Shown one piece after another: positions 25,476 through 33,811 of a stretch of 64,000 nucleotides of DNA (position 1 is the stretch's first letter; each line of letters starts with the position of its first letter). The position numbers and the translations under genes are program-made. Under the pieces are notes generated by a model that was given only the letters and a program-made list of their open reading frames with translations, had not been told where the DNA came from and ran no database searches. The DNA is from JBMNFB01 sp050949085 (GTDB lineage: Bacteria > Bacillota > UBA994 > UBA5500). Where the stretch lies: assembly GCA_050949085.1 (NCBI GenBank), contig JBMNFB010000001.1, forward strand, positions 434,001 through 498,000, read 5' to 3'.

Positions 25476-26099
25476 ATGCAAGTGCTGCTGGGCAGGCTGC
25501 GAGCCCACATTCAGAACCACATTGGCGTATACTTCTTCGTGATCGTCCTGTTTGTAGTCGGAATCGTCTGCGGGGCGGTGGCCGTGAAGGCACTAGGTTT
25601 TGGACAAAGGCAGGAGTTAATGTCGTTTCTGCAGCAGTTCTCCCCGGGCGAGATCTGGATGCCTGAGAACTCCGCCGCTTTTCTGCAGACGCTCCTGGCC
25701 AATCTGCGATCGGTGGGCCTGATCTGGCTGATGGCCCTGGTCTTGTTTGGGCTGCCACTCATCGTCTGCGCAGTTTTTTTCCGAGGGTTTGTGATCGGCT
25801 TTTCGGTCGGGTTTCTGGCCAATGAGCTCGGCTGGCGGGGCGTGCTTTTTTCAGTCTGCTCGATCATCCCGCACAACCTTTTTTCTGTGCCAGCTCTGCT
25901 GGGCATCGCTTCTTTGAGCATACTGCATGTGTTGCAGACGCTTCAGTTCAGGCGGGCAGGCGTGAGAAAGTCCTACTGGGAGAATGCTGCAAGCCTTACA
26001 GTTCGGACGTTACTGCTGGCGCTGCTGACCATCTTCTCCAGCCTGGTGGAGACGTTCGTAACCCCCTTACTCGTGCGCCTGCTGGGGCTAATCTATTGA
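25476..26099 (+). CDS. spoIIM: stage II sporulation protein M
   Basis: SpoIIM is a polytopic membrane protein of the DMP complex (SpoIID-SpoIIM-SpoIIP) that thins septal peptidoglycan and drives engulfment. The 207-residue protein has about five membrane helices and the family segments RGFVIGFSVGFLANELGWRG and IIPHNLFSVPALL. The start has GGGGAGGGGAC upstream. spoIIP, its partner, is in the same window; spoIID is not. Confidence 0.93.
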   Translation: MQVLLGRLRAHIQNHIGVYFFVIVLFVVGIVCGAVAVKALGFGQRQELMSFLQQFSPGEIWMPENSAAFLQTLLANLRSVGLIWLMALVLFGLPLIVCAVFFRGFVIGFSVGFLANELGWRGVLFSVCSIIPHNLFSVPALLGIASLSILHVLQTLQFRRAGVRKSYWENAASLTVRTLLLALLTIFSSLVETFVTPLLVRLLGLIY

Positions 26100-26169
26100 C
26101 GCAAGCCTATCCCTGCGCCCTGGTGGTGAGCTGGGAAGAATAGCAAGTGTATCGACTTCCCCCCTCTGC

Positions 26170-26175
26170 TATAAT
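26170..26175 (+). promoter_or_regulatory. possible -10 element of the dac-ddl operon
   Basis: A perfect TATAAT lies about 25 bases before the start of the carboxypeptidase gene. The hexamer 17 bases upstream is a poor -35, so the promoter is weak or needs an activator. Confidence 0.4.
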
Positions 26176-26199
26176 GTCTTGGAGACTAGGGGGGGGGAG

Positions 26200-27411
26200 G
26201 TGACGCTCATCAAGTTTTTCCGGCTTTGCTCGTTGGTCTTGGTCGGTGCCTTGCTGATTTCGGCTGGTGCCGGAAACGCAGCGGCCGCATTACCCCCAGT
26301 GACCGCAGATGCGGCGGCGCTTTTTGATCTGACAACGGGAACGATTCTCGGTGGCAAGAACCTGGAGAAGCGGGTCTACCCGGCCAGCACTACCAAGGTA
26401 TTGACGGCGCTTGTCGTCCTGGAACACGCCGGCCTGGATGAGAGTGTTTCTATCAGCGAGCGGGCGCAGAATCAGGACGGAACCTCCCTATATACCCGCA
26501 CTGGAGAGAGATATCGGCTGGGCGACCTCATGTATGCGATGCTGGTGCGCTCGGCCAATGATGCTGCTGTGGCGCTGGCGGAACACGTCGCTGGTACGGT
26601 CGAGGACTTTGCCGCATTGATGAATGAAAAGGCGCGGACCCTGGGCGCGGCAGACAGCAATTTTGTCAACCCCAGTGGGTTGCCTGATCAGGAGCACTAT
26701 ACTACGGCAGCTGATATGGCCCTGATTTTTTCGGCGGCGATGAATAATCCGACAATCCGCGCCACCACAGCAACCAGATCCTATACTGTAGAGATTGGGG
26801 TCGGCGATCCCCAGACCCTGATCAACGGTAACGAGCTCTTGAAAAGATATTCGGGGACCATCGGCGGCAAGACCGGATATACGCCTCAGGCTGGCCATTG
26901 CCTGCTTAGTGCCGCCGCAAGACAGGGAATGCAGCTGGGGGTGGCGCTTTTTGGGTCGCAGGGCAATGCGATCTGGTCTGATGCCGCCAGCCTGCTGGAC
27001 TTTGGATTCGAGAACTGGACGACGGTGGCACTGGTGCAGCGCCAGCAAACGCTGGCCGCCCTGCCTGTGAAATATGGCACTGAGGCTTTGCTGGTAGCCG
27101 CCGAGAAGTTGGCCTGCACCGTTAACCAGGAGGACAGTAAACAGCTTCTGGCGCAGCAGATCAACCTCAGTCGCGAGTTACGCGCCCCTATCGAAGCAGG
27201 GACAGTGGTGGGGACCGCCATCTTCTACCTGGGTGGGCAGGAGATTGGCCGGGTCCCGGTTCAGGTTGCCCATAGCGTACCACGCCTTTGGTACACTTTC
27301 TGGGAGGTGCCGACCCTGTTTGTTGCGTTAGGGGCTGGTTGGCGTTTTCTGCATAGGGTAAACTCCAGGCGGAATATGCTGAGATATGAAGCCAGATCAA
27401 GAAAGGGGTAG
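26200..27411 (+). CDS. D-alanyl-D-alanine carboxypeptidase (DacF/DacA type)
   Basis: A secreted serine-type D,D-carboxypeptidase (penicillin-binding protein, S11 family) that trims the peptidoglycan stem peptide. The signal peptide covers about the first 26 residues. Active-site motifs are STTK (SxxK), SAN in RSANDAAVALAEHV, and KTG in GGKTGYTPQAG. A C-terminal PBP5-type domain and membrane anchor follow. The start is uncertain: a GTG at 26200 fits the signal peptide, with a long G-run ahead of it; TTG at 26179 is the alternative. It shares an operon with ddl, both acting on D-Ala-D-Ala. Confidence 0.9.
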   Translation: MTLIKFFRLCSLVLVGALLISAGAGNAAAALPPVTADAAALFDLTTGTILGGKNLEKRVYPASTTKVLTALVVLEHAGLDESVSISERAQNQDGTSLYTRTGERYRLGDLMYAMLVRSANDAAVALAEHVAGTVEDFAALMNEKARTLGAADSNFVNPSGLPDQEHYTTAADMALIFSAAMNNPTIRATTATRSYTVEIGVGDPQTLINGNELLKRYSGTIGGKTGYTPQAGHCLLSAAARQGMQLGVALFGSQGNAIWSDAASLLDFGFENWTTVALVQRQQTLAALPVKYGTEALLVAAEKLACTVNQEDSKQLLAQQINLSRELRAPIEAGTVVGTAIFYLGGQEIGRVPVQVAHSVPRLWYTFWEVPTLFVALGAGWRFLHRVNSRRNMLRYEARSRKG

Positions 27412-27417
27412 GTTCGG

Positions 27418-28452
27418 TTGCCAACACGCGTCGTTGCACTGCTTTTTGGCGGCAGGTCGGGCGAGCATGAGGTGTCGGTACAGTCGGCGATTTCAGTTTG
27501 GCAGGCCATAGATCGGACTCGCTATACGGTTATCCCCGTCGCCATCAGTCGCAGCGGGAAATGGGTGAGAGGCATCTCCCCCGTGGATGTTGCCGCAGCA
27601 GGTGGAACTGTACCCGAACCGCAGACAGGGTTAAGCGCAATGGAGGCTCTGTCGGGCGTGGATGTGGTGTGGCCGATCCTGCATGGCCCGTACGGCGAAG
27701 ATGGGACGATTCAGGGCCTGCTGGAGGTAATGGACCTGCCTTATGTTGGGGCTGGTGTTCTGGCTTCTGCTCTCGGTATGGACAAGTCCCTGGCCAAGGT
27801 GGTGTTTGAGCAGAAAGGATTCCCCCAGGCGCCGTACCTGACTTTTCTGCGCAGCTTCTGTCGCCAGCAGCCGGCGGCCGTTTTGCAGGCAGTGGAGGAG
27901 AAGCTGGGTTTTCCCTGCTTTGTCAAGCCAGCGAATCTGGGCAGCAGTGTGGGGATCAGCAAAGTACGGAGCTCAGATGAGCTGCCCGCCGCCCTGGAGA
28001 CAGCTGCAATGTATGACCGGAAGATAGTGATCGAGGCCTTTGTTGATGGGCGTGAGATCGAGTGCAGCGTCCTGGGGAACCATCAACCGATGGCCTCGAT
28101 TCCGGGAGAGATTATCCCGGCGGCTGAGTTCTACGATTATGAGGCCAAGTATGTATCGCAGTCGCAACTGCTGATCCCGGCTCCGCTGACGCCAAAGCAG
28201 GTGGCTGAGGTGCAGCAGATGGCGATCGCCGCGTTTCGGGCGATCGATTGCAGTGGCTTAGCGCGGGTGGACTTTTTCCTCCGGAAAACAGACGGCGCAC
28301 TCTTGCTCAACGAGATCAACACCATGCCTGGATTCACTGCCATATCCATGTACCCTAAGCTCTGGGAGGCCAGCGGACTGTCGTATCCGTGTCTGATTGA
28401 CGAACTGCTCACCCTGGCGCTGGAGCGCTATCAGGAAACGAGGCAAGGATGA
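27418..28452 (+). CDS. ddl: D-alanine--D-alanine ligase
   Basis: Ddl makes the D-Ala-D-Ala dipeptide for peptidoglycan from two D-Ala and ATP. ATP-grasp motifs are present: GGRSGEHEVSVQSA at the N-terminus, KPANLGSSVGISKV, and LLNEINTMPGFTAISMYPKL at the metal-binding end. The loop FYDYEAKY marks the D-Ala-D-Ala rather than the vancomycin-resistance D-Ala-D-Lac type. The 344-residue product begins at TTG with AAAGGGG upstream, six bases after the carboxypeptidase stop. Confidence 0.95.
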   Translation: MPTRVVALLFGGRSGEHEVSVQSAISVWQAIDRTRYTVIPVAISRSGKWVRGISPVDVAAAGGTVPEPQTGLSAMEALSGVDVVWPILHGPYGEDGTIQGLLEVMDLPYVGAGVLASALGMDKSLAKVVFEQKGFPQAPYLTFLRSFCRQQPAAVLQAVEEKLGFPCFVKPANLGSSVGISKVRSSDELPAALETAAMYDRKIVIEAFVDGREIECSVLGNHQPMASIPGEIIPAAEFYDYEAKYVSQSQLLIPAPLTPKQVAEVQQMAIAAFRAIDCSGLARVDFFLRKTDGALLLNEINTMPGFTAISMYPKLWEASGLSYPCLIDELLTLALERYQETRQG

Positions 28453-28547
28453 GCCTCGCGGGCGGCGACGAGCGCCAGCAGGAAGCAAGGTCAGGTCTTC
28501 TCTACGGCGCATGAGTCTGGCAAGCGTGCTGGAGAATAGCTATTGAT

Positions 28548-28583
28548 GGTCCTTACTACTGAAGTAGCAAGGGCCTCTTGTTT
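28548..28583 (+). terminator. terminator after ddl
   Basis: GGTCCTTACTAC pairs with GTAGCAAGGGCC (one mismatch, one wobble) around TGAA, followed by TCTTGTTT. Confidence 0.6.
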
Positions 28584-28675
28584 GGGTAACTCTGGACAAG
28601 CTTCGCGGGCAAGAATTCAGCCGCTGGCAAGTTTTTCGGGAGGATTGGACTCGATCGATGTAGAATGGGTACGGG

Positions 28676-28724
28676 TGATGGCATGAGCCATCAATCACAA
28701 GCCTTGGCCTGGTAACAGGCCAGG
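28676..28724 (+). promoter_or_regulatory. tandem hairpins in the pntAA leader
   Basis: Two adjacent stable hairpins lie just before the transhydrogenase genes: TGATGGC-ATGA-GCCATCA, then TTGGCCTG-GTAA-CAGGCCAG. Neither is followed by a T run. They end about 15 bases before the pntAA ribosome binding site. They may be part of a leader RNA or mRNA-stabilising structure; I cannot match them to a known riboswitch. A TAGAAT hexamer at 28661-28666 could be a -10, but no -35 fits. Otherwise the 300 bases between ddl and pntAA hold only the ddl terminator. Confidence 0.45.
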
Positions 28725-28755
28725 AATTCCTTACAAATCAAGGAGGTCTTGTTCA

Positions 28756-29931
28756 ATGCAGTTTCAAGGCTTGACGTTTGGTGTGCCCCGGGAGATCATG
28801 CCGGGCGAGCGCCGCGTATCTGCCATCCCTGAGACCGTCAAGAAGCTGGTCTCCGGGGGAGCAAAAGTGCTGGTTGAGGCAGGTGCGGGGCTGGGGTCGT
28901 TCTTCAGCGATGAGGAATACCGGGAAGCTGGGGCTACCGTAGCAGCCACCGCGGAGGAAGTCTTTGAGAACTCCGATGTGATCCTCAAGGTCAAAGAGCC
29001 ATTATTCAACGCTGAGACCGGTAAGCATGAGGTGGAGATGCTGCGAGAGGGTCAGGTGTTGGTGACTTTCCTGCATCCTGCCGCGCCCGCTAACCACGAG
29101 ATGGTTAAAAAGCTGGTTGCTACCGGTGCGACAGCGCTCACTCTGGACGGAATCCCCAGGATCTCGCGCGCCCAGGCGATGGATGCTCTCACCTCTATGA
29201 GCACGGTGGCTGGCTACAAGGCCGTGTTGATGGCTGCTAACCGACTTCCCAAGTTTGTGCCGATGATCGGGACGGCGGTAGGGATGATTCCCCCGGCCAC
29301 GGTAACCGTATTGGGAGCCGGCGTGGCCGGACTACAGGCGATAGCTACCGCCAAGCGCCTCGGTGCCGTGGTCAACGCAGTCGACATTCGTCCTGATGCC
29401 GCGGAACATGCCAAGAGCCTTGGAGCGAAGATAATTGAGACCGGCGTCCCGGCCGATATCGCTATCGGTGACGGTGGCTATGCCAAATCCCTGCCGCAGG
29501 AATGGATCCTGAAGGAGCGGGAGGCCATTCGTGAAGCCATCATCAAGTCCGACATCGTAGTTTCTACCGCTCTGGTGCCGGGACGGATGGCGCCTGTTCT
29601 GATCACCGAGGAAATGGTCAAGGCGATGCGTCCAGGTTCAGCCATCGTGGATGTCTCCATTGACCAGGGCGGCAACTGTGAGCTGACAGTCGGCGGCGAG
29701 ATTGTTGAGAAGTATGGCGTCAGCATTGACGGTACCAAGAACATCCCCGGCATGGTGCCCTCCAGCTCGACCACCATGTTTGCCAAGAACGTTCTCAACT
29801 ATGTGGCTAACTTAGTCAAGGATGGCAAGATCGTGATTGACTTGCAGGACGAAATCATCGCCTCGTCTCTGGTATGCAAGGATAGCCAGCTAGTTCATGC
29901 AGGAACCAGGGAGGCGTTGGGTCTCAACTAA
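28756..29931 (+). CDS. pntAA: proton-translocating transhydrogenase subunit alpha 1 (PntAA)
   Basis: PntAA is domain I, the NAD(H)-binding soluble part of nicotinamide nucleotide transhydrogenase, related to alanine dehydrogenase. The 391-residue protein starts FGVPREIMPGERRVSAIPETV, has the GAGVAGLQAIATAKRLGA Rossmann motif near residue 190, and the mobile-loop and PSSSTTMFAKN segments. It keeps the RQD-type region as REGQVLVTFLHPA-like and DIVVSTALVPGR. AAGGAGGT precedes the ATG. It is a separate polypeptide, as in Rhodospirillum, rather than fused to the membrane subunit. Confidence 0.93.
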   Translation: MQFQGLTFGVPREIMPGERRVSAIPETVKKLVSGGAKVLVEAGAGLGSFFSDEEYREAGATVAATAEEVFENSDVILKVKEPLFNAETGKHEVEMLREGQVLVTFLHPAAPANHEMVKKLVATGATALTLDGIPRISRAQAMDALTSMSTVAGYKAVLMAANRLPKFVPMIGTAVGMIPPATVTVLGAGVAGLQAIATAKRLGAVVNAVDIRPDAAEHAKSLGAKIIETGVPADIAIGDGGYAKSLPQEWILKEREAIREAIIKSDIVVSTALVPGRMAPVLITEEMVKAMRPGSAIVDVSIDQGGNCELTVGGEIVEKYGVSIDGTKNIPGMVPSSSTTMFAKNVLNYVANLVKDGKIVIDLQDEIIASSLVCKDSQLVHAGTREALGLN

Positions 29932-29952
29932 GACAAGGGAGTGTAGCAAGCT

Positions 29953-30228
29953 ATGAACGCACTTTGGCTGACAGTGGTTTTTGTGATTGCGACCTGGCTG
30001 GGCTATAAAGTGATTAGCGAGGTTCCCACCTTGCTGCACACGCCGCTGATGTCTGGCTCCAATGCCATCTCTGGCGTGACAATCCTGGGATCGCTGGTGT
30101 CTACTGCCTTTGCAGTCTATTTCAGCAGCCGGATTCTCGCTGTTGTAGCCATTGTCATGGCCACTATCAACCTAGTTGGTGGTTTTGTGGTGACCGATCG
30201 CATGCTGCGCATGTTCAAAGCTAAATAG
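29953..30228 (+). CDS. pntAB: transhydrogenase subunit alpha 2 (PntAB)
   Basis: A 91-residue membrane protein with three transmembrane helices forming the first part of the proton-conducting domain II. The conserved VPTLLHTPLMSGSNAISGVTILGSL segment is at residues 24-48. The gene lies between pntAA and pntB in a tight operon, 21 and 12 bases from its neighbours. Confidence 0.93.
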   Translation: MNALWLTVVFVIATWLGYKVISEVPTLLHTPLMSGSNAISGVTILGSLVSTAFAVYFSSRILAVVAIVMATINLVGGFVVTDRMLRMFKAK

Positions 30229-30240
30229 CGAGGTGTCGAA

Positions 30241-33200
30241 ATGGATCAGGTTTATATCATAGCCTCAATTGTTCTCGCCGGTTTGGTCCTGCTTGGCATC
30301 AAGTGGATGAGTTCGCCGCGCACGGCGGTGCGGGGCAATCGGCTCAGTGCGTTCAGCATGTTCACTGCCATATTGCTGGTTCTCTGGCAAAACGATATCG
30401 TTACCGTGCCGCTCCTCTGGGGTGGCATGGCTGTAGGTGGTGCCATCGGTTGCTGGATTGGGTTGAAAGCCACGATGATCCAGATGCCCCAGATGGTGGC
30501 GCTACTCAACGGGCTGGGAGGAGGCGCTTCTGCCCTGGTGGCTGCAGCCGAGATCATCGACCGATATAATTCGATGGCCACGTTCAATCAGGTCAGTAGC
30601 CAGCTGGCACTGATTGTCGGTGGCGTCACCCTCAGCGGTAGCCTGATTGCTGCTGCCAAGCTGGATCGTCGCATGACCCAGCGCCCTGTCATCCTCAAGG
30701 GGCATGGGACAATCTCCGCCGTCAGCCTGGTGCTTATGGCACTGCTGGGCCTGATCACGCTGAGGCCTGGCGTCCCAGCTGTGGCTCTCTCGCTGTTGGT
30801 CTTAATGCTGGCCCTGGCCTATGGAATACTGTTTGCCATTCGCGTCGGCGGCGCTGACATGCCCATCACGATTTCGTTGCTCAATTCTTTCTCAGGGTTG
30901 GCTGGTGCGATCGTGGGCTTTACAGTTGGCGATGCGTTGCTCGTGGCCGTCGGTGCCATCGTCGGTGCTTCTGGCCTGATTCTGACCCAGATCATGTGCA
31001 GGGCGATGAATCGTTCTCTGGCCAGTGTGCTGAGTGGCGTGCAGAGCACCGTCAGTCCAAAGAAGGCAGCTCCACAGGCGAAGAAGCCGCAGCCCGCTCC
31101 TAAGCCGGAGCCAGAGGCGGAGGAGCCAGCCACGCCCGGCGAAATTCTGCGGGCGGCGAAAACTGTCGTGATCGCCCCAGGTTATGGTATGGCGATTGCT
31201 CAGGCACAGGGACATGTAAAGCAGCTGACCGATGCTCTGGAGGAGCTGGGTATCGAGGTCAGATTTGCCATTCACCCGGTGGCGGGGCGGATGCCTGGAC
31301 ACATGAATGTGCTCCTGGCTGAGGCCGATGTGCCGTATGATCGACTGTACGAGATGGATGATATCAACCCGCAGTTCAAGGATACCGACGTGGCGATTGT
31401 GGTCGGCTCCTGCGACGTGGTAAACCCGGCCGCCAACACTGCCGAGGGTACGCCGATCTATGGCATGCCCGTGCTAAGAGTGGAAGAGGCGAAGCATGTC
31501 CTGGTGCTTAACCTGGACACTAAGCCCGGCTATTCAGGAGTCGACAACCCTCTGTACGAGATGCCGCATGTGACACTTCTGCTGGGCGATGCCAAGGCAT
31601 CCCTCAGCCAGCTTCTCAGCGAGCTGAAGGGCGAATCCAAGGCAGCCGCTGCTGCTTCGGAGGCGACGCCCACGTCCGCTGCCAGTCAGGAAGCCTCGGC
31701 TGCGGCTATTCTCCAGGCCGCCAGGAAGGTAATCATCGCTCCGGGCTATGGGATGGCCATCGCCCAGGCCCAGGAAGAGGTTAAGCAGCTGGCGGACGTT
31801 CTGGAGGGGCAGGGCACCGAGGTGAAATTCGCCATTCACCCGGTGGCCGGTCGTATGCCTGGTCACATGAATGTGCTCCTGGCAGAGGCCGATGTGCCGT
31901 ATGATCGTCTTTACGAAATGGACGATATCAATCCCGAGTTTGCAGAGGCCGATGTGGCTATCGTCGTCGGTTCCTGCGACGTGGTCAATCCGGCCGCCAA
32001 CACTGCCGAGGGTACGCCGATCTATGGCATGCCCGTGCTGAAAGTGGAGGAGGCGAAGCATGTCCTGGTGCTCAATCTGGACACCAAGCCAGGCTACTCG
32101 GGAGTCGATAACCCCCTCTACGAGATGCCGCATGTGACACTCCTGCTGGGAGACGCGAAGGCTACGCTGAATGGCCTGCTCAAGGAGCTACAGAATGAGT
32201 CAGCGGGTGCGTCCCTGGCTGTCACAGGCACTCCGGGTGCTGAGGACACCTCACTCAGCCGCATTTTGCAGGCAGCGAGGAAGGTGATCATTGCTCCTGG
32301 GTACGGGATGGCCATCGCTCAGGCCCAGGGGCACGTCAAGCAGCTGGCCGACGTCCTGGAAGAGCAGGGCACAGAGGTGAAATTCGCCATTCACCCGGTG
32401 GCCGGTCGCATGCCCGGTCACATGAATGTGCTCCTGGCAGAGGCCGATGTTCCGTATGACCGCCTGTACGAAATGGATGACATTAATCCGGAGTTCGCGG
32501 ACGCAGATTTAGCGATCATCGTCGGTTCTTGCGACGTGGTGAACCCGGCCGCTAATACCGCCGAGGGCACGCCGATCTATGGCATGCCCGTGCTGAGGGT
32601 GGAAGAGGCGAAGCATGTCATCGTCTGCAATCTGGACACTAAGCCGGGTTATTCGGGGGTGGACAATCCACTCTACGAGATGCCGCATGTGACCCTCCTG
32701 CTGGGAGATGCCAAGGATTCCCTGGAGAAGTTGCTGGATGCGGCCACAGCAGAGCCAGGCGAAACGGCACCGGAGCCCCAGACGGCACCTGCTGCCTCTA
32801 GCGAGCTGCTGTCCGCTCAGCAGGTCATCATCGCACCAGGGTATGGCATGGCTATCGCTCAGGCGCAGGGGCTGGTCAAGCAGCTGGCAGATGCTCTGGA
32901 AGGGCGGGGTTGCGACGTCAAATTCGCCATTCACCCGGTGGCTGGTCGCATGCCGGGACACATGAACGTGCTCTTGGCAGAAGCTGATGTGTCGTATGAC
33001 AAGCTCTGGGAGATGGACGATATTAACCCACTATTTGCGGAGTGCGACGTGGCCATCATCGTAGGTGCCTGCGACGTGGTCAATCCTGCTGCCAACACCG
33101 CCGAGGGTACGCCGATCTACGGTATGCCGGTGCTGAGGGTGGAAGAGGCGAAGCATGTCATCGTCTGCAATCTGGACAAGAACCCTGGATACTCAGGGGT

Positions 33201-33294
33201 GGATAACCCGTTGTACGAGATGCCGCATGTACGTCTGTTGCTGGGCGATGCCAAGGCATCGCTGGAACAGCTGCTGCGAGAGATAGACGGATGA
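30241..33294 (+). CDS. pntB: transhydrogenase beta subunit PntB with four domain III copies
   Basis: PntB normally has a membrane domain II and one NADP(H)-binding domain III (about 460 residues). This product has 1017. Residues 1-265 are a complete domain II with MVALLNGLGGGASALVA, ADMPITISLLNSFSG and IMCRAMNRSLASVL; D206 and N215 match functional E. coli residues D213 and N222. Four full domain III units follow at about 300-463, 487-650, 672-833 and 853-1017. Each has APGYGMAIAQAQ, HPVAGRMPGHMNVLLAEA, the C-D-VVNPAAN motif and GYSGVDNPLYEMPHV. Ala/Pro/Glu-rich linkers join them. There is no frameshift or stop, and the copies differ throughout, so a sequencing collapse is unlikely. The Lys-Arg-Ser triad that contacts the NADP 2'-phosphate in E. 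coli is replaced by Asn-Leu-Asp in every copy. Confidence 0.95.
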   Translation: MDQVYIIASIVLAGLVLLGIKWMSSPRTAVRGNRLSAFSMFTAILLVLWQNDIVTVPLLWGGMAVGGAIGCWIGLKATMIQMPQMVALLNGLGGGASALVAAAEIIDRYNSMATFNQVSSQLALIVGGVTLSGSLIAAAKLDRRMTQRPVILKGHGTISAVSLVLMALLGLITLRPGVPAVALSLLVLMLALAYGILFAIRVGGADMPITISLLNSFSGLAGAIVGFTVGDALLVAVGAIVGASGLILTQIMCRAMNRSLASVLSGVQSTVSPKKAAPQAKKPQPAPKPEPEAEEPATPGEILRAAKTVVIAPGYGMAIAQAQGHVKQLTDALEELGIEVRFAIHPVAGRMPGHMNVLLAEADVPYDRLYEMDDINPQFKDTDVAIVVGSCDVVNPAANTAEGTPIYGMPVLRVEEAKHVLVLNLDTKPGYSGVDNPLYEMPHVTLLLGDAKASLSQLLSELKGESKAAAAASEATPTSAASQEASAAAILQAARKVIIAPGYGMAIAQAQEEVKQLADVLEGQGTEVKFAIHPVAGRMPGHMNVLLAEADVPYDRLYEMDDINPEFAEADVAIVVGSCDVVNPAANTAEGTPIYGMPVLKVEEAKHVLVLNLDTKPGYSGVDNPLYEMPHVTLLLGDAKATLNGLLKELQNESAGASLAVTGTPGAEDTSLSRILQAARKVIIAPGYGMAIAQAQGHVKQLADVLEEQGTEVKFAIHPVAGRMPGHMNVLLAEADVPYDRLYEMDDINPEFADADLAIIVGSCDVVNPAANTAEGTPIYGMPVLRVEEAKHVIVCNLDTKPGYSGVDNPLYEMPHVTLLLGDAKDSLEKLLDAATAEPGETAPEPQTAPAASSELLSAQQVIIAPGYGMAIAQAQGLVKQLADALEGRGCDVKFAIHPVAGRMPGHMNVLLAEADVSYDKLWEMDDINPLFAECDVAIIVGACDVVNPAANTAEGTPIYGMPVLRVEEAKHVIVCNLDKNPGYSGVDNPLYEMPHVRLLLGDAKASLEQLLREIDG
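31138..33291 (+). repeat. four tandem domain III coding repeats
   Basis: Four in-frame repeats, each about 490 bases plus linker, begin near 31138, 31699, 32254 and 32797. The periods measured between the GYGM codons are 188, 185 and 180 codons. The coding sequence is highly similar between copies, with long shared tracts in the PVAGRMPGHMNVLLAEA and NTAEGTPIYGMPVL regions, while the linkers are unrelated in sequence. Synonymous differences are scattered through the copies. Confidence 0.95.
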
Positions 33295-33310
33295 TTCTGG
33301 ATCAGAAGCG

Positions 33311-33345
33311 AGCTGTCGGGAGCTATCTGCTCCCGGCAGCTTTTT
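33311..33345 (+). terminator. rho-independent terminator after pntB
   Basis: AGCTGTCGGGAGC and GCTCCCGGCAGCT form a 13-bp stem with one wobble and a five-base loop, followed by five T residues. Confidence 0.92.
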
Positions 33346-33441
33346 GATTCCTGGATATGCACTGGGAAACAGCTAGTCTCGGGCCAGAGGCGGATGCATA
33401 AGAGATAGGGAAGGGCAGCGAGTGGGAGGAGGTTTCGCTCT

Positions 33442-33675
33442 ATGCATTTCCTGGCGATAGGACCTATTCGGAGGTGGCTAAAGGCGCTGATCGTAGCTGC
33501 TGTTGGACTGGCGACAATGCTCATGCTGGCGAAAGTGGTCATGCTAATGCTGGAGCCTGTCTTACCTGCATCCGGAGATCCGATGGCAGTATTCACCCTG
33601 GCAGACGGCACCGAAGTCGGCCAGGGCCAGCGCCTGTGGTTCTTTCTGCAACTGTGGTTTCGCGGTTACAGATGA
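33442..33675 (+). CDS. YqzK-like (DUF4227) small membrane protein
   Basis: A 77-residue protein with one transmembrane helix (about residues 14-37) and a short C-terminal tail ending in GQGQRLWFFLQLWFRGYR. Bacillus YqzK, a DUF4227 protein of unknown function, has the same layout and also lies immediately before xerD. Identification is mainly by position and topology. GGGAGGAGG precedes the ATG. Confidence 0.6.
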   Translation: MHFLAIGPIRRWLKALIVAAVGLATMLMLAKVVMLMLEPVLPASGDPMAVFTLADGTEVGQGQRLWFFLQLWFRGYR

Positions 33676-33811
33676 TGGCTTCGGTGGAGATGAGTGTCTC
33701 TGCTGGATGCGGGGATTGACATAACACCAGTAGAAAAGAGGATTCGCTTCGTAGACGTGGAATAATACCGTCACAGCACTTGTACGGATTTTCGTTTTTG
33801 GAGGTCGCCCC

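Noticed and set aside
25313..25666. A plus-strand 117-codon frame overlapping the start of spoIIM
   Set aside because: It overlaps a certain gene in another frame and looks unlike a protein.
31138..33291. CRISPR array or satellite repeat
   Set aside because: The repeats are about 550 bases, in frame and protein coding; no short direct repeats with spacers occur.
30241..33294. Assembly artefact as an explanation of the PntB repeats
   Set aside because: The copies differ at many synonymous and amino-acid positions and the linkers are unrelated, so simple duplication by misassembly is unlikely, though long reads would settle it.
33716..33744. TTGACA as the -35 of an xerD promoter
   Set aside because: The hexamer 17 bases downstream (AGGATT) is a poor -10, so a promoter is not claimed.
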